Below, in pieces: positions 27,436-36,139 of a stretch of 64,000 bases of DNA. Numbering within the stretch: the stretch's first letter is position 1; each line of letters opens with the position of its first letter. Under the pieces are notes generated by a model. The model saw only the letters and a program-made list of their open reading frames with translations, was not told the DNA's origin and ran no database searches. The stretch is from Aeromonas taiwanensis (GTDB taxonomy: Bacteria > Pseudomonadota > Gammaproteobacteria > Enterobacterales > Aeromonadaceae). The stretch lies in NCBI RefSeq assembly GCF_000820165.1, contig NZ_CDDD01000015.1, positions 1 to 64,000 of the forward strand, in the 5' to 3' direction. Made by a program: the position numbers and the translations under genes.

Positions 27436-27873
27436 TCACTTCACCAACTTGCTCTCCATCACCCCTTGCTTGCCTTCCTCTTCACTGACCTGACTCAGCT
27501 TGGAACGGGCCATCAGCAGGCCCATCTTGACCTCCTGCCAGACGTAGTAGTTTTTGCCCGCCTCGGTGCTGAGGGTCAGGGTGGCATCGTTCTCCGACTT
27601 GGAGGTGATGGTGTGGCTGCCCGGCGTCACCTGCTTGAGGATATAGGTGTGGGCCACGGTGTCGCCGACCGCCATGCCATCCACCAGCAGCGGCATCTTG
27701 ACGGCGGCACCGAAGGTTTCATTGCGATAGATATAGAGGTTGGCCGCATCCTTGGGCGCCACAAACTGCTTGGCCTGCGCGTCTGCGGTGGCATCGGCCA
27801 TGGGTACGGAAGCACAACCGGAAAGCAGCGCCGCCGACAGCAGGGCGGCACTCATCATTATTTGCCTGAACAT
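27436..27873 (-). CDS. DUF2846-type lipoprotein
   Basis: A 145-residue lipoprotein. MFRQIMMSAALLSAALLSGC is a lipoprotein signal with Cys20; the mature part matches the DUF2846 family (LYIYRNETFGAAVKMPLLVDG, KVTPGSHTITSKSEN-like region, AGKNYYVWQEVKMG). The start could also be the ATG pair at 27858/27855, which has CAGG upstream; the upstream ATG is kept because it adds a normal positive N-region. Its GC content is back to the chromosomal average, so it marks the right edge of the AT-rich islet. Function unknown. Confidence 0.75.
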   Translation of the reverse strand: MFRQIMMSAALLSAALLSGCASVPMADATADAQAKQFVAPKDAANLYIYRNETFGAAVKMPLLVDGMAVGDTVAHTYILKQVTPGSHTITSKSENDATLTLSTEAGKNYYVWQEVKMGLLMARSKLSQVSEEEGKQGVMESKLVK

Positions 27874-28010
27874 AGTCGTTATTTTTTAGTGAGTTAACGG
27901 GATTTAAAGGTTCGCATGAGCCTGCGCTGGCTGACAATCGCTCAAATCGGTCGGGGTGTGACCCGGTTCAATTTTTCGGCATTTGGTGGGATGAAGAGGA
28001 GAAATCAGAA

Positions 28011-28043
28011 ACCCGGCCGCCAGATGGGACGCGGCGGCCGGGT
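28011..28043 (-). terminator. terminator-like hairpin downstream of the 65-codon gene
   Basis: ACCCGGCCGCC/GGCGGCCGGGT eleven-base stem, read on the minus strand before a T-rich stretch. It separates 28077-28274 from the lipoprotein gene. Confidence 0.6.
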
Positions 28044-28076
28044 GAATTGTAAAGAGTAGGGTGACAGGGAAAGGGA

Positions 28077-28274
28077 TCAGCCTAGTCTAATCAACTCGAT
28101 GGGCGCGTAACGCTCTCGGGTGTTGGTCAGCAGCACGCACTTCTCGTGCTCCGCCTCGTAGGGGCTCAGGTGGTCGGTGTGGGCCTCCTTCAGGGTGTCG
28201 ACGGCGCCGGTGGCGGCGATCATCACGCGCTGGCCCAGGGTCAGCACATTGCGGTTCCGATCATAGATCTTCAT
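28077..28274 (-). CDS. small conserved-looking protein of unknown function
   Basis: A 65-residue protein MKIYDRNRNVLTLGQRVMI...YAPIELIRLG with a good ribosome site (AAGGAG, seven bases) at 28274. It is not a membrane protein; it looks like a compact beta-rich domain with the pattern 'LGQRVMIAATGAVDTLKEAH', reminiscent of small KOW/SH3-like folds. I do not recognise the family. The longer upstream frame is not supported because it lacks a ribosome site. Confidence 0.6.
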   Translation of the reverse strand: MKIYDRNRNVLTLGQRVMIAATGAVDTLKEAHTDHLSPYEAEHEKCVLLTNTRERYAPIELIRLG

Positions 28275-28544
28275 GGCATTCTCCTTTCGGGTGGGTGTCC
28301 CGGCCCGTGCCGGGAGCAACGGCCCCAGACTACTCCCCTGAAAAATGCGATGCCTGTCACAGATCAAAAAAGGGCGCAGAAGGGTCAGGGGGAGGCGCAC
28401 AGGGGGCGCATCCGTTTCGTGTCGCCAGCCATCTCCTGTCGCAACTCATGCCCGCTTTTTGCGGCCACGGGCTCGAACTGCAAAAGGGATGCGCTATAGT
28501 GGAGGCCGCTCGTTTATCCGCCTTCAACCAACCGAGAGTGCATT

Positions 28545-29045
28545 ATGAATCGTGAGATTGCTGCCCAGTTTATCAAGATGCTGACCAACCTCGACCAGTG
28601 CCTGGCCAAGGCCGAAGCCCACGCCGAGGCGAAGCAGTTCAATGTGGAGAACTTCTTCAATGAGCGCCTGATCGTGGACATGCTGCCCTTCTCCAAGCAG
28701 GTGCTGATCTGCTGCGACAGCGCCCGCGCCCTGGTGGCCACCGCCAGCCTGAGCGAGCCGCCGGTGCTGGGGGACGATCCCAAGACCATGGCGGATCTGC
28801 GCGCCCACGTGGCCAAGACCATCGCCTATCTGCAAAGCAAGCTGGACGCCGACTTCAGCCAGTATGCGAGCGGTCACTACACCCCCTACTGGGCCGGTGG
28901 CAAGGGGATGGACGGTCACACCTGCGTGCACGAGTACGGCATCCCGAACTTCTACTTCCACCTGACCATGACCTATGCCCTGCTGCGCCAGGCCGGGGTA
29001 GAACTCGGCAAGCGCGACTACCTGGGCGGCCTGAACCTGCAATAA
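28545..29045 (+). CDS. DUF1993 family protein
   Basis: A 166-residue protein beginning MNREIAAQFIKMLTNLDQCLAKAEAHAEAK and containing NFFNERLIVDMLPFSKQVLICCDSARAL and the C-terminal HEYGIPNFYFHLTMTYALLRQAGVELGKRDYLGG. These blocks mark the DUF1993 family, a DinB-like helical bundle of unknown function. It lies 270 bases from the divergent small gene at 28077-28274. A TATAGT at about 28493 could be its -10. Transcription ends at the strong bidirectional terminator 29206-29244. Confidence 0.85.
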   Translation: MNREIAAQFIKMLTNLDQCLAKAEAHAEAKQFNVENFFNERLIVDMLPFSKQVLICCDSARALVATASLSEPPVLGDDPKTMADLRAHVAKTIAYLQSKLDADFSQYASGHYTPYWAGGKGMDGHTCVHEYGIPNFYFHLTMTYALLRQAGVELGKRDYLGGLNLQ

Positions 29046-29205
29046 GAACCCATCCAATCAGGCTATTTGACTCGCCATGTTGAACCCGGGCCGTGCTCGA
29101 CATCCTCACGTGCTCCAGTACGCGGCGGTTGCTGCGCGCTGGCGGTGTCCACACTGCCTTCGACAATCATCCCTATGGGGATAGGTCGTAAATCGCTTTC
29201 TGCCC

Positions 29206-29244
29206 AAAAAAGAGAGCCTGCCACAGTGGCAGGCTCTCTTTTTT
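29206..29244. terminator. bidirectional terminator
   Basis: AAAAAAGAGAGCCTGCCAC/GTGGCAGGCTCTCTTTTTT, a perfect long stem with A- and T-runs between convergent genes. Confidence 0.93.
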
Positions 29245-29265
29245 GGGGCTGGCGAGGACTGCGGG

Positions 29266-29715
29266 TTATTCGTTCGGGATCTCGGGCTCCACCAGGGCGG
29301 CGAGCTGGAGGAGGGACTCCTGCCAGCCGAGGTAGCACATGGCCACCGGGATCTGCTCGGGGATCCCCGCCTGTTCGATGGCAAGGTCGGTGCCGCACAG
29401 CACCTGGGTCAGGGTGATGGTGACTCGCATCTCCCCCGGCAGGTTGGGATCGTCGAAGCGGTCGGTGTAGCGGATGAGGCTGCCCGGCTCCAGCGCCAGG
29501 TATTCGCCGCCGAAGGCGTGGCTGTGGCCGCTGCCAAAGTGGGTGAACGCCATCCGGAAGCTGCCGCCGACCCGGGCCTCCAGGGATTCCACCCGGCAGG
29601 TGTAGCCGTGGGGCGGCAGCCACTTGGCAAGGGCCTCCCCTTCGATAAAGGCGCGATAGACCCGCAGGGGCGGCGCCTTGAGGACGCGGTGGAGTGTCAC
29701 AGTGCCTGTGCTCAT
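29266..29715 (-). CDS. SRPBCC / AHSA1-type lipid-binding fold protein
   Basis: A 149-residue member of the START/SRPBCC superfamily (AHSA1-like). Blocks: VTLHRVLKAPPLRVYRAFIEGEALAKWLPPHGYTC, VGGSFRMAFTHFGSGHSHAFGGEYLALEPGSLIRYTD and CYLGWQESLLQLAALVEPEIPNE. The start ATG at 29715 has AAGGA upstream. The ligand is unknown; small SRPBCC proteins often act as ligand carriers or are paired with ArsR regulators, but no ArsR gene is adjacent. Confidence 0.82.
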   Translation of the reverse strand: MSTGTVTLHRVLKAPPLRVYRAFIEGEALAKWLPPHGYTCRVESLEARVGGSFRMAFTHFGSGHSHAFGGEYLALEPGSLIRYTDRFDDPNLPGEMRVTITLTQVLCGTDLAIEQAGIPEQIPVAMCYLGWQESLLQLAALVEPEIPNE

Positions 29716-29830
29716 GAGGAGTTCCTTCTCGTTGGTGTTGGAGCCAAGGATAGTCGTCACCGCCGGGCCGATCCCGGTAGGAGGGGAAAAGCGCGGGAGG
29801 CAGCTGCCTCCCCTGTCGTCGTTTTACTCG

Positions 29831-30487
29831 TCAGCCGCCGAGGGCGATGGTGGCCATCACGATGGCGACCCCGGCGGCGGCGAAGATCACACCGATAAGC
29901 CAGGAACGCCGCGAGCCGGCATAGCGGGCCAGGCCGTATCCAATGCCCATCAGCATGGCCAGGGCGATGGCGTGGGAGAGGCGTAGGGCCGGCACCGGCT
30001 CCGTCAGGAAGAGGAAGGGCAGCAGCACGGGGAAGGTGGAGAGGAACACCATGAAGAAGACCCCCAGGCTGTTGAGGAGATCGTTCAGGCGAAAGAGGGA
30101 TCCCTGGATCAGTTCGGGACGCTGGCGCAGGCGCGCCTGCCAGTCGGCGATCTCGTCGTCGCGGCAGATCGCCGCGAGCAGGGGGGGCAGGGCGTCTCGC
30201 AGGGCCGCCGTGCCCCTGTCATCCCCCGCGGGCAGCTGGTTGAGCCGTTGCAGCAAGCGCTGGGCGTGGCCGCGCTCGACCAGTGTGGTGATGAGGTAGA
30301 CGATGGCATCGATCATGCCCCAGGCGATGTTGCAGCCGATGCCGGCGATCAGCAGATCCCGCACCTCGGCCCGCCCCGCCTCCAGGGCGTTGAAGCCGCC
30401 GGTGAAGGTCAGCACCATCAGCAGGCCGAACAGGATCTCGGCGTAGCGCGAGATGGGATCCAGGGGGGAAAAGCGGGATTGGTTCAT
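29831..30487 (-). CDS. predicted integral membrane protein
   Basis: A 218-residue protein with about five hydrophobic segments: YAEILFGLLMVLTFTGGF near the start, NIAWGMIDAIVYLITTLV, and three in the C-terminal third (GVFFMVFLSTFPVLLPFLFL, HAIALAMLMGIGYGLARYAG, WLIGVIFAAAGVAIVMATIALGG). A charged region of ~60 residues separates the two halves. I do not recognise the family with certainty; the layout recalls VIT1/CCC1-like membrane proteins, but key motifs were not seen. No partner gene. Confidence 0.6.
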   Translation of the reverse strand: MNQSRFSPLDPISRYAEILFGLLMVLTFTGGFNALEAGRAEVRDLLIAGIGCNIAWGMIDAIVYLITTLVERGHAQRLLQRLNQLPAGDDRGTAALRDALPPLLAAICRDDEIADWQARLRQRPELIQGSLFRLNDLLNSLGVFFMVFLSTFPVLLPFLFLTEPVPALRLSHAIALAMLMGIGYGLARYAGSRRSWLIGVIFAAAGVAIVMATIALGG

Positions 30488-30741
30488 AGGGATTGCCCGG
30501 CACTGTCCGTCAGATCATGAGCATGGGTCGGCCCCCGGACGGGGTCAAGGCAGCGGGAAAACGGCCACGGCAGAGGGGCGCCGGGAGGCGAAGGGGTCAT
30601 GGGCGCGTCTGGTCCCCGCGACCGGTTTCTTCGCTAACAGAATGATTTTGCGATGGATTGGCGAGGAGTTGATCAAGTTAGCGGTTATTGTCACCGTTCG
30701 CTCATATAATCGCCGCCATGGACGCGACTCGGAAGGATTCG

Positions 30742-31410
30742 ATGACACAGCTGATGGCGGCCCTGCTGGGGCTGTTTTACGCCGGCCTGATCTGGGCGGC
30801 GCCCGTTCCCTTCGTGGCCGTTCCGGCCAGCCTCTCCCCGACACAGGCCAGGATGGAGCCGTTGCTCTCCTGGTTCGCGGGGGAATTTTCCAGCCAGGAG
30901 CAAGCCGGTTATGACAAGCGCTTCACCAGCGCCGAGCTGCGGCTGGTGGAGATCTGGCCCGGGGAGAGCCCCTTTCGCTGGGTCTATGCGGAGCAGTTTC
31001 TGACCGAGCGGGCGCAGCGACCGTTTCGCCAGCGCATCTACCGTTTCTCCCCCTTGCCCGATGGCCGCATTCTGATGGCCGAGCTGACCATGCCGAGGGC
31101 CACCGACTTCGCCGGTGCCTGGCGCCGGCCCGAACTGCTCGACTCCCTCACCCCCCAGCAACTCTCCCTGCGGGAGGGGTGCGAGATCTGGCTGACCCGG
31201 GAGCCGGGCGGGGAATACAGGGGGAGTAGCCGGGTTGGCCGCTGTGCCACCGACTTTGGCGGCGCCACCACCCTGGTGCAGTACCTCTGGATCGGGCCGG
31301 ACAGCGTCAGGCTGCTGGATCGGGCCTATGACAACGGTGCCCGCCAGCGCTGGGGCAGCCCGGGGGAGGGGTACGTCTACCTGCGCAAGGGGACCCGGCG
31401 CGGGGAGTAG
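30742..31410 (+). CDS. CpcT/CpeT-family protein (chromophore lyase-like)
   Basis: A 222-residue exported protein: signal peptide MTQLMAALLGLFYAGLIWAAP, then a CpcT/CpeT-like domain (MEPLLSWFAGEFSSQEQA near residues 37-54, FRQRIYRF, and the closing RAYDNGARQRWGSPGEGYVYLR). CpcT/CpeT proteins attach bilins to phycobiliproteins in cyanobacteria; homologues in heterotrophs have no phycobilisomes and unknown jobs. The ATG at 30742 is chosen for the GGAAGGA just upstream. A TATAAT lies at 30705-30710 but no good -35 was found. Confidence 0.75.
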   Translation: MTQLMAALLGLFYAGLIWAAPVPFVAVPASLSPTQARMEPLLSWFAGEFSSQEQAGYDKRFTSAELRLVEIWPGESPFRWVYAEQFLTERAQRPFRQRIYRFSPLPDGRILMAELTMPRATDFAGAWRRPELLDSLTPQQLSLREGCEIWLTREPGGEYRGSSRVGRCATDFGGATTLVQYLWIGPDSVRLLDRAYDNGARQRWGSPGEGYVYLRKGTRRGE

Positions 31411-31495
31411 CGCCCGGGGTTTTCCCCACAGTGCCTTGGCAGTAGGGTGCCAGCCCGACGGGTTCCCCTCTGCCCCTCTACACCAATCCCACCCA

Positions 31496-32137
31496 CTACA
31501 CCAATCCCAGCCAGTGCGCCTGCAGCTCCATCAGGATGGAGAGGCTGACCGCGCCGAACAAGAGGCCGGTGACCAGGTTGAGGGGGCGCTGGATGCGGCC
31601 GAGCAGGCGCTGGGCCCGGACGGTGGAGAGGCTCCAGGCCAGGGCGCCGAACCAGAGGAGGGAGATCAGGAACAGCTCCAGGATCAGCAGGCCCCGGGTC
31701 AGGCCATCCACCTGGGGCGTCACCATGGCGGCCAGCAGCCCCATGAAGAACAGCAGCGCCTTGGGGTTGAGCAGGTTGGTGGCCAGCCCCCGTCTCACCC
31801 CCTTGCGCCAGCCCGGTCGCTCGTTGCCCGCCTGCAGCACGGCATCCCCCGACCCCTGCCAGGCCGCCTTCAGCGCTCCCCAGCCGAGCCAGCCCAGATA
31901 GAGGGCGCCCACCACCTTCACCGCGAGAAAGAGCCAGGGTTGGCTCGCGATCAGCAGGCTGATGCCGGTCAGGCTCAGGGTGGCGTGCAGCAGGATGGCG
32001 AGGGCGATGCCCAGGGCCGCCCCGAGGGCGGTGGGTCTGTGCAGGCTGGTGCGCAGGATGAGCGCGAAATCCGGGCCCGGGCTCGCCAGGGCGACGAGGT
32101 GGACGAGACCCAGGGTCAGAAACAGGTTGGTGAACAT
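31496..32137 (-). CDS. LysE/RhtB-family amino acid exporter
   Basis: A 213-residue membrane protein with about six hydrophobic segments and the LysE-family N-terminus FLTLGLVHLVALASPGPDFALILRTSL. Central region GVRRGLATNLLNPKALLFFMGLLAAMV is diagnostic. It should export an amino acid or homoserine-like compound. GGAGG lies eight bases before the ATG at 32137. The AraC-type regulator is directly upstream on the same strand, a common pairing, and probably controls it. Confidence 0.9.
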   Translation of the reverse strand: MFTNLFLTLGLVHLVALASPGPDFALILRTSLHRPTALGAALGIALAILLHATLSLTGISLLIASQPWLFLAVKVVGALYLGWLGWGALKAAWQGSGDAVLQAGNERPGWRKGVRRGLATNLLNPKALLFFMGLLAAMVTPQVDGLTRGLLILELFLISLLWFGALAWSLSTVRAQRLLGRIQRPLNLVTGLLFGAVSLSILMELQAHWLGLV

Positions 32138-32221
32138 AAAAGACCTCCGACAGCGGTATGGAGGTGACAGCATGGGGCAGGACGGGGGGCGCTGGATTGT
32201 AAAAGATTGCAGCGACGACGA

Positions 32222-33025
32222 TCAGGCGGGCAGCATCTGCTGGCGGTACTCCGCCGGGGTGAGCCCGAAGGCCTGACGAAAACCGTGGTGGAAGTGGCTC
32301 TGATCGAAGAAACCGACGGCGAGCGCCACCTCGGTCACCGGCAGACCGCTGCCGAGCAGGCGCTTGCCCTGCTCGAGGCGCAGGCGCTTGAGCCAGGCGT
32401 AGGGGGTCATGCCGGTCTTCTTCTTGAACTGACGCAGGAAGGCGAAGCGATCCAGTCCGAACAGGGCGGCCAGGTCTTCCAGACTGTGGCGCTCGTCCAG
32501 CCGGGCCATCAGATGGTCGCGCAGGTATCTGAGCTGGGGATCCGCCAGGGCGTGGCGCTCGGGGGCGAGCCGGAAGAGCTCGCCGAGCAGGGCCAGCAGC
32601 TGGCTCTCCGCCAGCAGGCCGTCGGGGTTTGATTGATCCAGGTACATGTGCAGGCGGGCGAAGCCCTGATAGAGGTCGGGGCGACTCTGCAGCCCCTTGT
32701 CGAAGAAGGGCTCCGGGTGCTCCGGCAGCCAGCGGGCCAGCTGCTCCGGGGCGATGGCGAACACCCGCACCTCGTACCCTTCCGGCAACAGGCTCAGGCC
32801 GTCGTGCATCTCGTCCGGATTGACGGTGGAGAGTTCGCCCCGCACCAGATTGTGGCTGCTGCCCTTGTGGATGAACTTCTGGCCGCCCTGCTGCACCAGA
32901 CCGATATGGTAGTCCAGGTGCACGTGGCGGCCATAGCTGAACTCCCTGTGGTGGGAGTGGGAGAGTTCAACCCCCGGCAACAGCCGGGATTGCCAGTAGT
33001 GGATGCGGGATTGGGGTGCGTTCAT
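32222..33025 (-). CDS. AraC-family regulator, next to the LysE exporter
   Basis: A 267-residue regulator with an N-terminal AraC-type ligand/arm domain (YHIGLVQQGGQKFIHKGSSHNLVRGELSTVNPDEMHDG) and a C-terminal double helix-turn-helix (LEDLAALFGLDRFAFLRQFKKKTGMTPYAWLKRLRLEQGKRLL and VALAVGFFDQSHFHHGFRQAFGLTPAEYRQQ). 84 bases from the exporter gene, same strand. It belongs to the subgroup often linked with LysE exporters and likely senses the exported compound. Confidence 0.88.
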   Translation of the reverse strand: MNAPQSRIHYWQSRLLPGVELSHSHHREFSYGRHVHLDYHIGLVQQGGQKFIHKGSSHNLVRGELSTVNPDEMHDGLSLLPEGYEVRVFAIAPEQLARWLPEHPEPFFDKGLQSRPDLYQGFARLHMYLDQSNPDGLLAESQLLALLGELFRLAPERHALADPQLRYLRDHLMARLDERHSLEDLAALFGLDRFAFLRQFKKKTGMTPYAWLKRLRLEQGKRLLGSGLPVTEVALAVGFFDQSHFHHGFRQAFGLTPAEYRQQMLPA

Positions 33026-33081
33026 CCCCTATAGATACCCCGAAAGCCGCCCCTTGGCTTGTAGATTATTGCGCCGGCGCT

Positions 33082-33978
33082 TCAGCCGGCCTCCTGGCGC
33101 CGCTTGCCGCTGCGCAGACCGTCCAGGCTGAACAGTACCAGAGCGCTCCAGATGCAGCCGAAGGTGATCATCTTGTCCAGCGCCAGCGCCTCGCCATACA
33201 GGGTCACCGCCAGGATGAACATCAGGCTGGGGCCTATGTACTGGAAGAAGCCCAGGGTGGAGAGCTTGAGCCGGGTGGCTGCGGCGGTGAAGCAGAGCAG
33301 GGGCGCCGTGGTGACGGCCCCGGCGGCGATGAGCAGCAGGTTCAGGTGCCAGTCATTCTGGGTGAGGTGGCTGGTGGGGCTGTCGGCGATGCCCCACAGG
33401 TAGAAGGCGGCCGGCGGTAGCATGATCAGGGTCTCGATGAGCAGGCCGGTGAGGGCATCCAGCGCCAGCTTCTTGCGAATGAGGCCATAGATGGCAAAGC
33501 TCGAGGCCAGCACCAGGGCGATCCAGGGCAGGGAGCCGAATGCGATGAGCTGGACGGCGACACCGACAAAGGCGAGCCCGACCGCCCACCACTGCAGCCG
33601 ACGCAGCTTCTCGCTCAGAAACACCATGCCGAGCAGCACGTTGAACAGGGGGTTGATGTAGTAACCGAGGCTGGCATCCAGCATGTGGCCGTTGTTGATG
33701 GCCCAGATGAACAGCAGCCAGTTGCCGCCGACGGTGACCGAGGTAAAGGCCAGGGTGAGCAGTACCCTGGGCTGGCGCAGCACCGCCTGCACCTTGTGCC
33801 ACTGGCGACCGAGCAGGACCAGCACCATCAGCAGGGCGCAGGACCAGATCATGCGGTGAGTCAGGATCTCGGCGGCCGGCACGGCGGACAGGGACTTGAA
33901 GTAGATGGGGGCCAGGCCCCAAAGGGTATAGGCGCCGAGGGCATAGAGGACGCCCTGGCGCTGAACGTGTTGTTGCAT
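33082..33978 (-). CDS. rarD: EamA-family transporter RarD
   Basis: A 298-residue RarD-type drug/metabolite transporter, ten hydrophobic segments. Family blocks: GVLYALGAYTLWGLAPIYFKSL, EILTHRMIWS, WLLFIWAINNGHMLDASLGYYINPLFNVLLGMVFLSEKLRRLQW and QYIGPSLMFILAVTLYGE. The ATG at 33978 (MQQHVQRQG) is used because the sequence upstream is not typical of the family. RarD is usually annotated as a chloramphenicol-sensitive or permease-like protein; the real substrate is unknown. Confidence 0.88.
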   Translation of the reverse strand: MQQHVQRQGVLYALGAYTLWGLAPIYFKSLSAVPAAEILTHRMIWSCALLMVLVLLGRQWHKVQAVLRQPRVLLTLAFTSVTVGGNWLLFIWAINNGHMLDASLGYYINPLFNVLLGMVFLSEKLRRLQWWAVGLAFVGVAVQLIAFGSLPWIALVLASSFAIYGLIRKKLALDALTGLLIETLIMLPPAAFYLWGIADSPTSHLTQNDWHLNLLLIAAGAVTTAPLLCFTAAATRLKLSTLGFFQYIGPSLMFILAVTLYGEALALDKMITFGCIWSALVLFSLDGLRSGKRRQEAG

Positions 33979-34100
33979 ATGGATAGCCTTCACTGGAGAG
34001 CGGATGTCGGGGAACATCGCAAAAAGTCAGTGTAGCGATCCTTTTGAGGGGAAAGAAGACAATAAATGGGTCCGATGGGGCTTTGGCAGCAGAAACGGGG

Positions 34101-34274
34101 TCAGCGGCCGCCCCCGCGGCGTATCTTCTCCACATCCAGCAGCAGCCACAGCATGAGCGCGATGGCGGAGATCCAGGGGCCCCAGGTCACATAGGCCTCA
34201 CCCTGTCCCAGGATGAAGAACAGCAGCGGCAACCCTACGACCAGAAACAGTACACTTCCCAGAAAAAACAGCAT
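34101..34274 (-). CDS. 57-residue small membrane protein
   Basis: A short gene encoding 57 residues: MLFFLGSVLFLVVGLPLLFF (a membrane segment), GQGEAYVTWGPWISAIALML (second segment), then a basic tail EKIRRGGGR. Two hydrophobic helices with a short polar loop and a positive C-terminus suggest an inner-membrane miniprotein. The ribosome site is weak (AAAGA). No family recognised. It lies between rarD and the aldehyde dehydrogenase gene, all three on the minus strand. Confidence 0.55.
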   Translation of the reverse strand: MLFFLGSVLFLVVGLPLLFFILGQGEAYVTWGPWISAIALMLWLLLDVEKIRRGGGR

Positions 34275-34349
34275 TTTTATCTTTAAATTTAATGGCTTGC
34301 TATTTGACGATTATATCGATTGGGCGCGTGGATAAAAGCGTAAAAACGA

Positions 34350-34376
34350 GAAAGGGGGATTTCTCCCCCTTTCTTG
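34350..34376 (-). terminator. terminator after puuC
   Basis: GAAAGGGGGA/TCCCCCTTTC stem with 4-nt loop and a run of A on the plus strand (T on the minus transcript), 23 bases beyond the puuC stop. Confidence 0.8.
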
Positions 34377-34398
34377 TCGGCAAGCGTCATTTACGACG

Positions 34399-35895
34399 TT
34401 ATTCGAGCTGGATCCAGGTGCTTTTCAGCTCGGTGTACTTCTCCAGCGCGTGCAGGGACTTGTCGCGGCCGTTGCCGGACTGCTTGAAGCCGCCGAACGG
34501 CATGGTCATGTCGCCCCCGTCCCAGTTGTTGACGAAGACGGTGCCGGCGCGCAGGGCGCGGGAGCCCTTGACCGCCTTGTTGAGATCCGCCGTCCAGATC
34601 GCCGCCGCCAGACCGTAGTCGGTGTCGTTGCCCAGCGCAATGGCCTCTTCCAGGGTGTCGAAGCCGGTCACCGCCAGCACGGGGCCGAAGATCTCCTCCC
34701 GGAAGATGCGCATCTCCGGGGTTACGTCGTCGAAGATGGTGGGCTCGATGTAGAAACCGCCGCTCTCGGTCTGGGTGCGCTTGCCCCCCAGCAGCAGCTT
34801 GGCACCTTCCTGCTGGCCGATATTGATGTAGTTGAGCACCTGCTCCATCTGGATGCTGTCCACCATGGCGCCGATGCGGGTGGAGGGATCCAGGGGGTTG
34901 GCCGAGACCCACTCGCGGGCATGGGCCAGCAGCCGCTCCATGAACTGCGGCTTGATGCTGTTTTGCACCAGCAGGCGGGAGGCGGCGGTGCACACTTCCC
35001 CCTGGTTGTAGAAGATGGCGCCCACGGCGCTTCTGGCGGCGGCATCCAGGTCCGGCGCGTCCGCCAGTACGACGTTGGGGCTCTTGCCACCACACTCCAT
35101 GAAGGCGCGCTTGAGGTTCGACTTCCCGGAGCACTGCACCAGGTGTTTGCCGATCTTGGTGGAGCCGGTGAAGGTGATGCAGTCCACGTCCATGTGCATG
35201 GCCAGCGCCTCGCCAACGGTGTGGCCGAAGCCGGGCAGCACGTTGAAGACACCGTCCGGAATGCCCGCCTCTTTCGCCAGACCCGCGATGCGCAGGGCGG
35301 TGAGGGGGGACTTCTCGGAAGGTTTCAGGATCACCGAGTTGCCGGTGGCGAGCGCCGGGCCCAGCTTCCAGCAGGCCATCACCAGCGGGAAGTTCCAGGG
35401 CACGATGGCGGCCACGACGCCAAGGGGCTCCCGGGTCACCAGGGCCAGGGCGGCTTCCTCCACAGGGGCGACCTGATCGTAGATCTTGTCGATGGCCTCG
35501 GCGTTCCAGGCGATGCAGTTGGCGGCGGCGGGGGCGTCATACCCCATGGCGTCACCGATGGGCTTGCCCATGTCCAGGGACTCCAGCAACGCCAGCTCCA
35601 CCAGATTGAGGCGCATCAGCTCGGCGAAACGCTGCAGGGTCAGCTTGCGCTGCTTGGGGGAGAGGCCGCACCAGCGCTTGTCGTTGAAGGCGGCGCGGGC
35701 CGCCTGGACCGCCAGCTCGGCATCGTCGGCGTCGCAGGAGGCGACCCGGGTCAGCAGCTGGCCGTTGGCCGGGTTGATGCAGTCGAAGGTGGCGCCATTG
35801 ATGGCGTCCCGATAACTGCCGTCGATAAAGGCCTGCGAAGGCAGGGTCAGATGGGCGGCCTTGTGTTGCCACTGGGCCAGGGTCAGGTCACTCAT
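34399..35895 (-). CDS. puuC: gamma-glutamyl-gamma-aminobutyraldehyde dehydrogenase, PuuC-type
   Basis: A 498-residue NAD(P)-dependent aldehyde dehydrogenase. Catalytic Cys302 in EVCTAASRLL, general base Glu267 in FMECGGKSP, cofactor motif PWNFPLVMACWK and TGSTKIGKHL. It matches E. coli PuuC closely (WQHKA...QAFIDGSY, DMGKPIGDAMGYDAPAAANC). It oxidises an aminoaldehyde intermediate in putrescine degradation. ATG at 35895 with AGGAG five bases upstream. PuuR lies 244 bases upstream on the same strand. Confidence 0.9.
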   Translation of the reverse strand: MSDLTLAQWQHKAAHLTLPSQAFIDGSYRDAINGATFDCINPANGQLLTRVASCDADDAELAVQAARAAFNDKRWCGLSPKQRKLTLQRFAELMRLNLVELALLESLDMGKPIGDAMGYDAPAAANCIAWNAEAIDKIYDQVAPVEEAALALVTREPLGVVAAIVPWNFPLVMACWKLGPALATGNSVILKPSEKSPLTALRIAGLAKEAGIPDGVFNVLPGFGHTVGEALAMHMDVDCITFTGSTKIGKHLVQCSGKSNLKRAFMECGGKSPNVVLADAPDLDAAARSAVGAIFYNQGEVCTAASRLLVQNSIKPQFMERLLAHAREWVSANPLDPSTRIGAMVDSIQMEQVLNYINIGQQEGAKLLLGGKRTQTESGGFYIEPTIFDDVTPEMRIFREEIFGPVLAVTGFDTLEEAIALGNDTDYGLAAAIWTADLNKAVKGSRALRAGTVFVNNWDGGDMTMPFGGFKQSGNGRDKSLHALEKYTELKSTWIQLE

Positions 35896-36139
35896 GTTCA
35901 CTCCTTGAACCGGTCTTAAGTCAGTTCCCGCGTATCAATATGCTAAACATCCTGCCGCTTGTAAATCCATCTTGTAACAATTCGTTAAACACTGCCCCCT
36001 GTCATCACCGCTGGCGACCGCTTCGGTCGCAGTGACGGAACGCGAGCATGGCTCCCGTTAATGGCGGTATGGGCCCCGGTTTTAGCCGCGCCGTCAGGGA
36101 GTTGGCACTCCCCGGGTTAGCGGGCTCAGCAGGTTGTTC

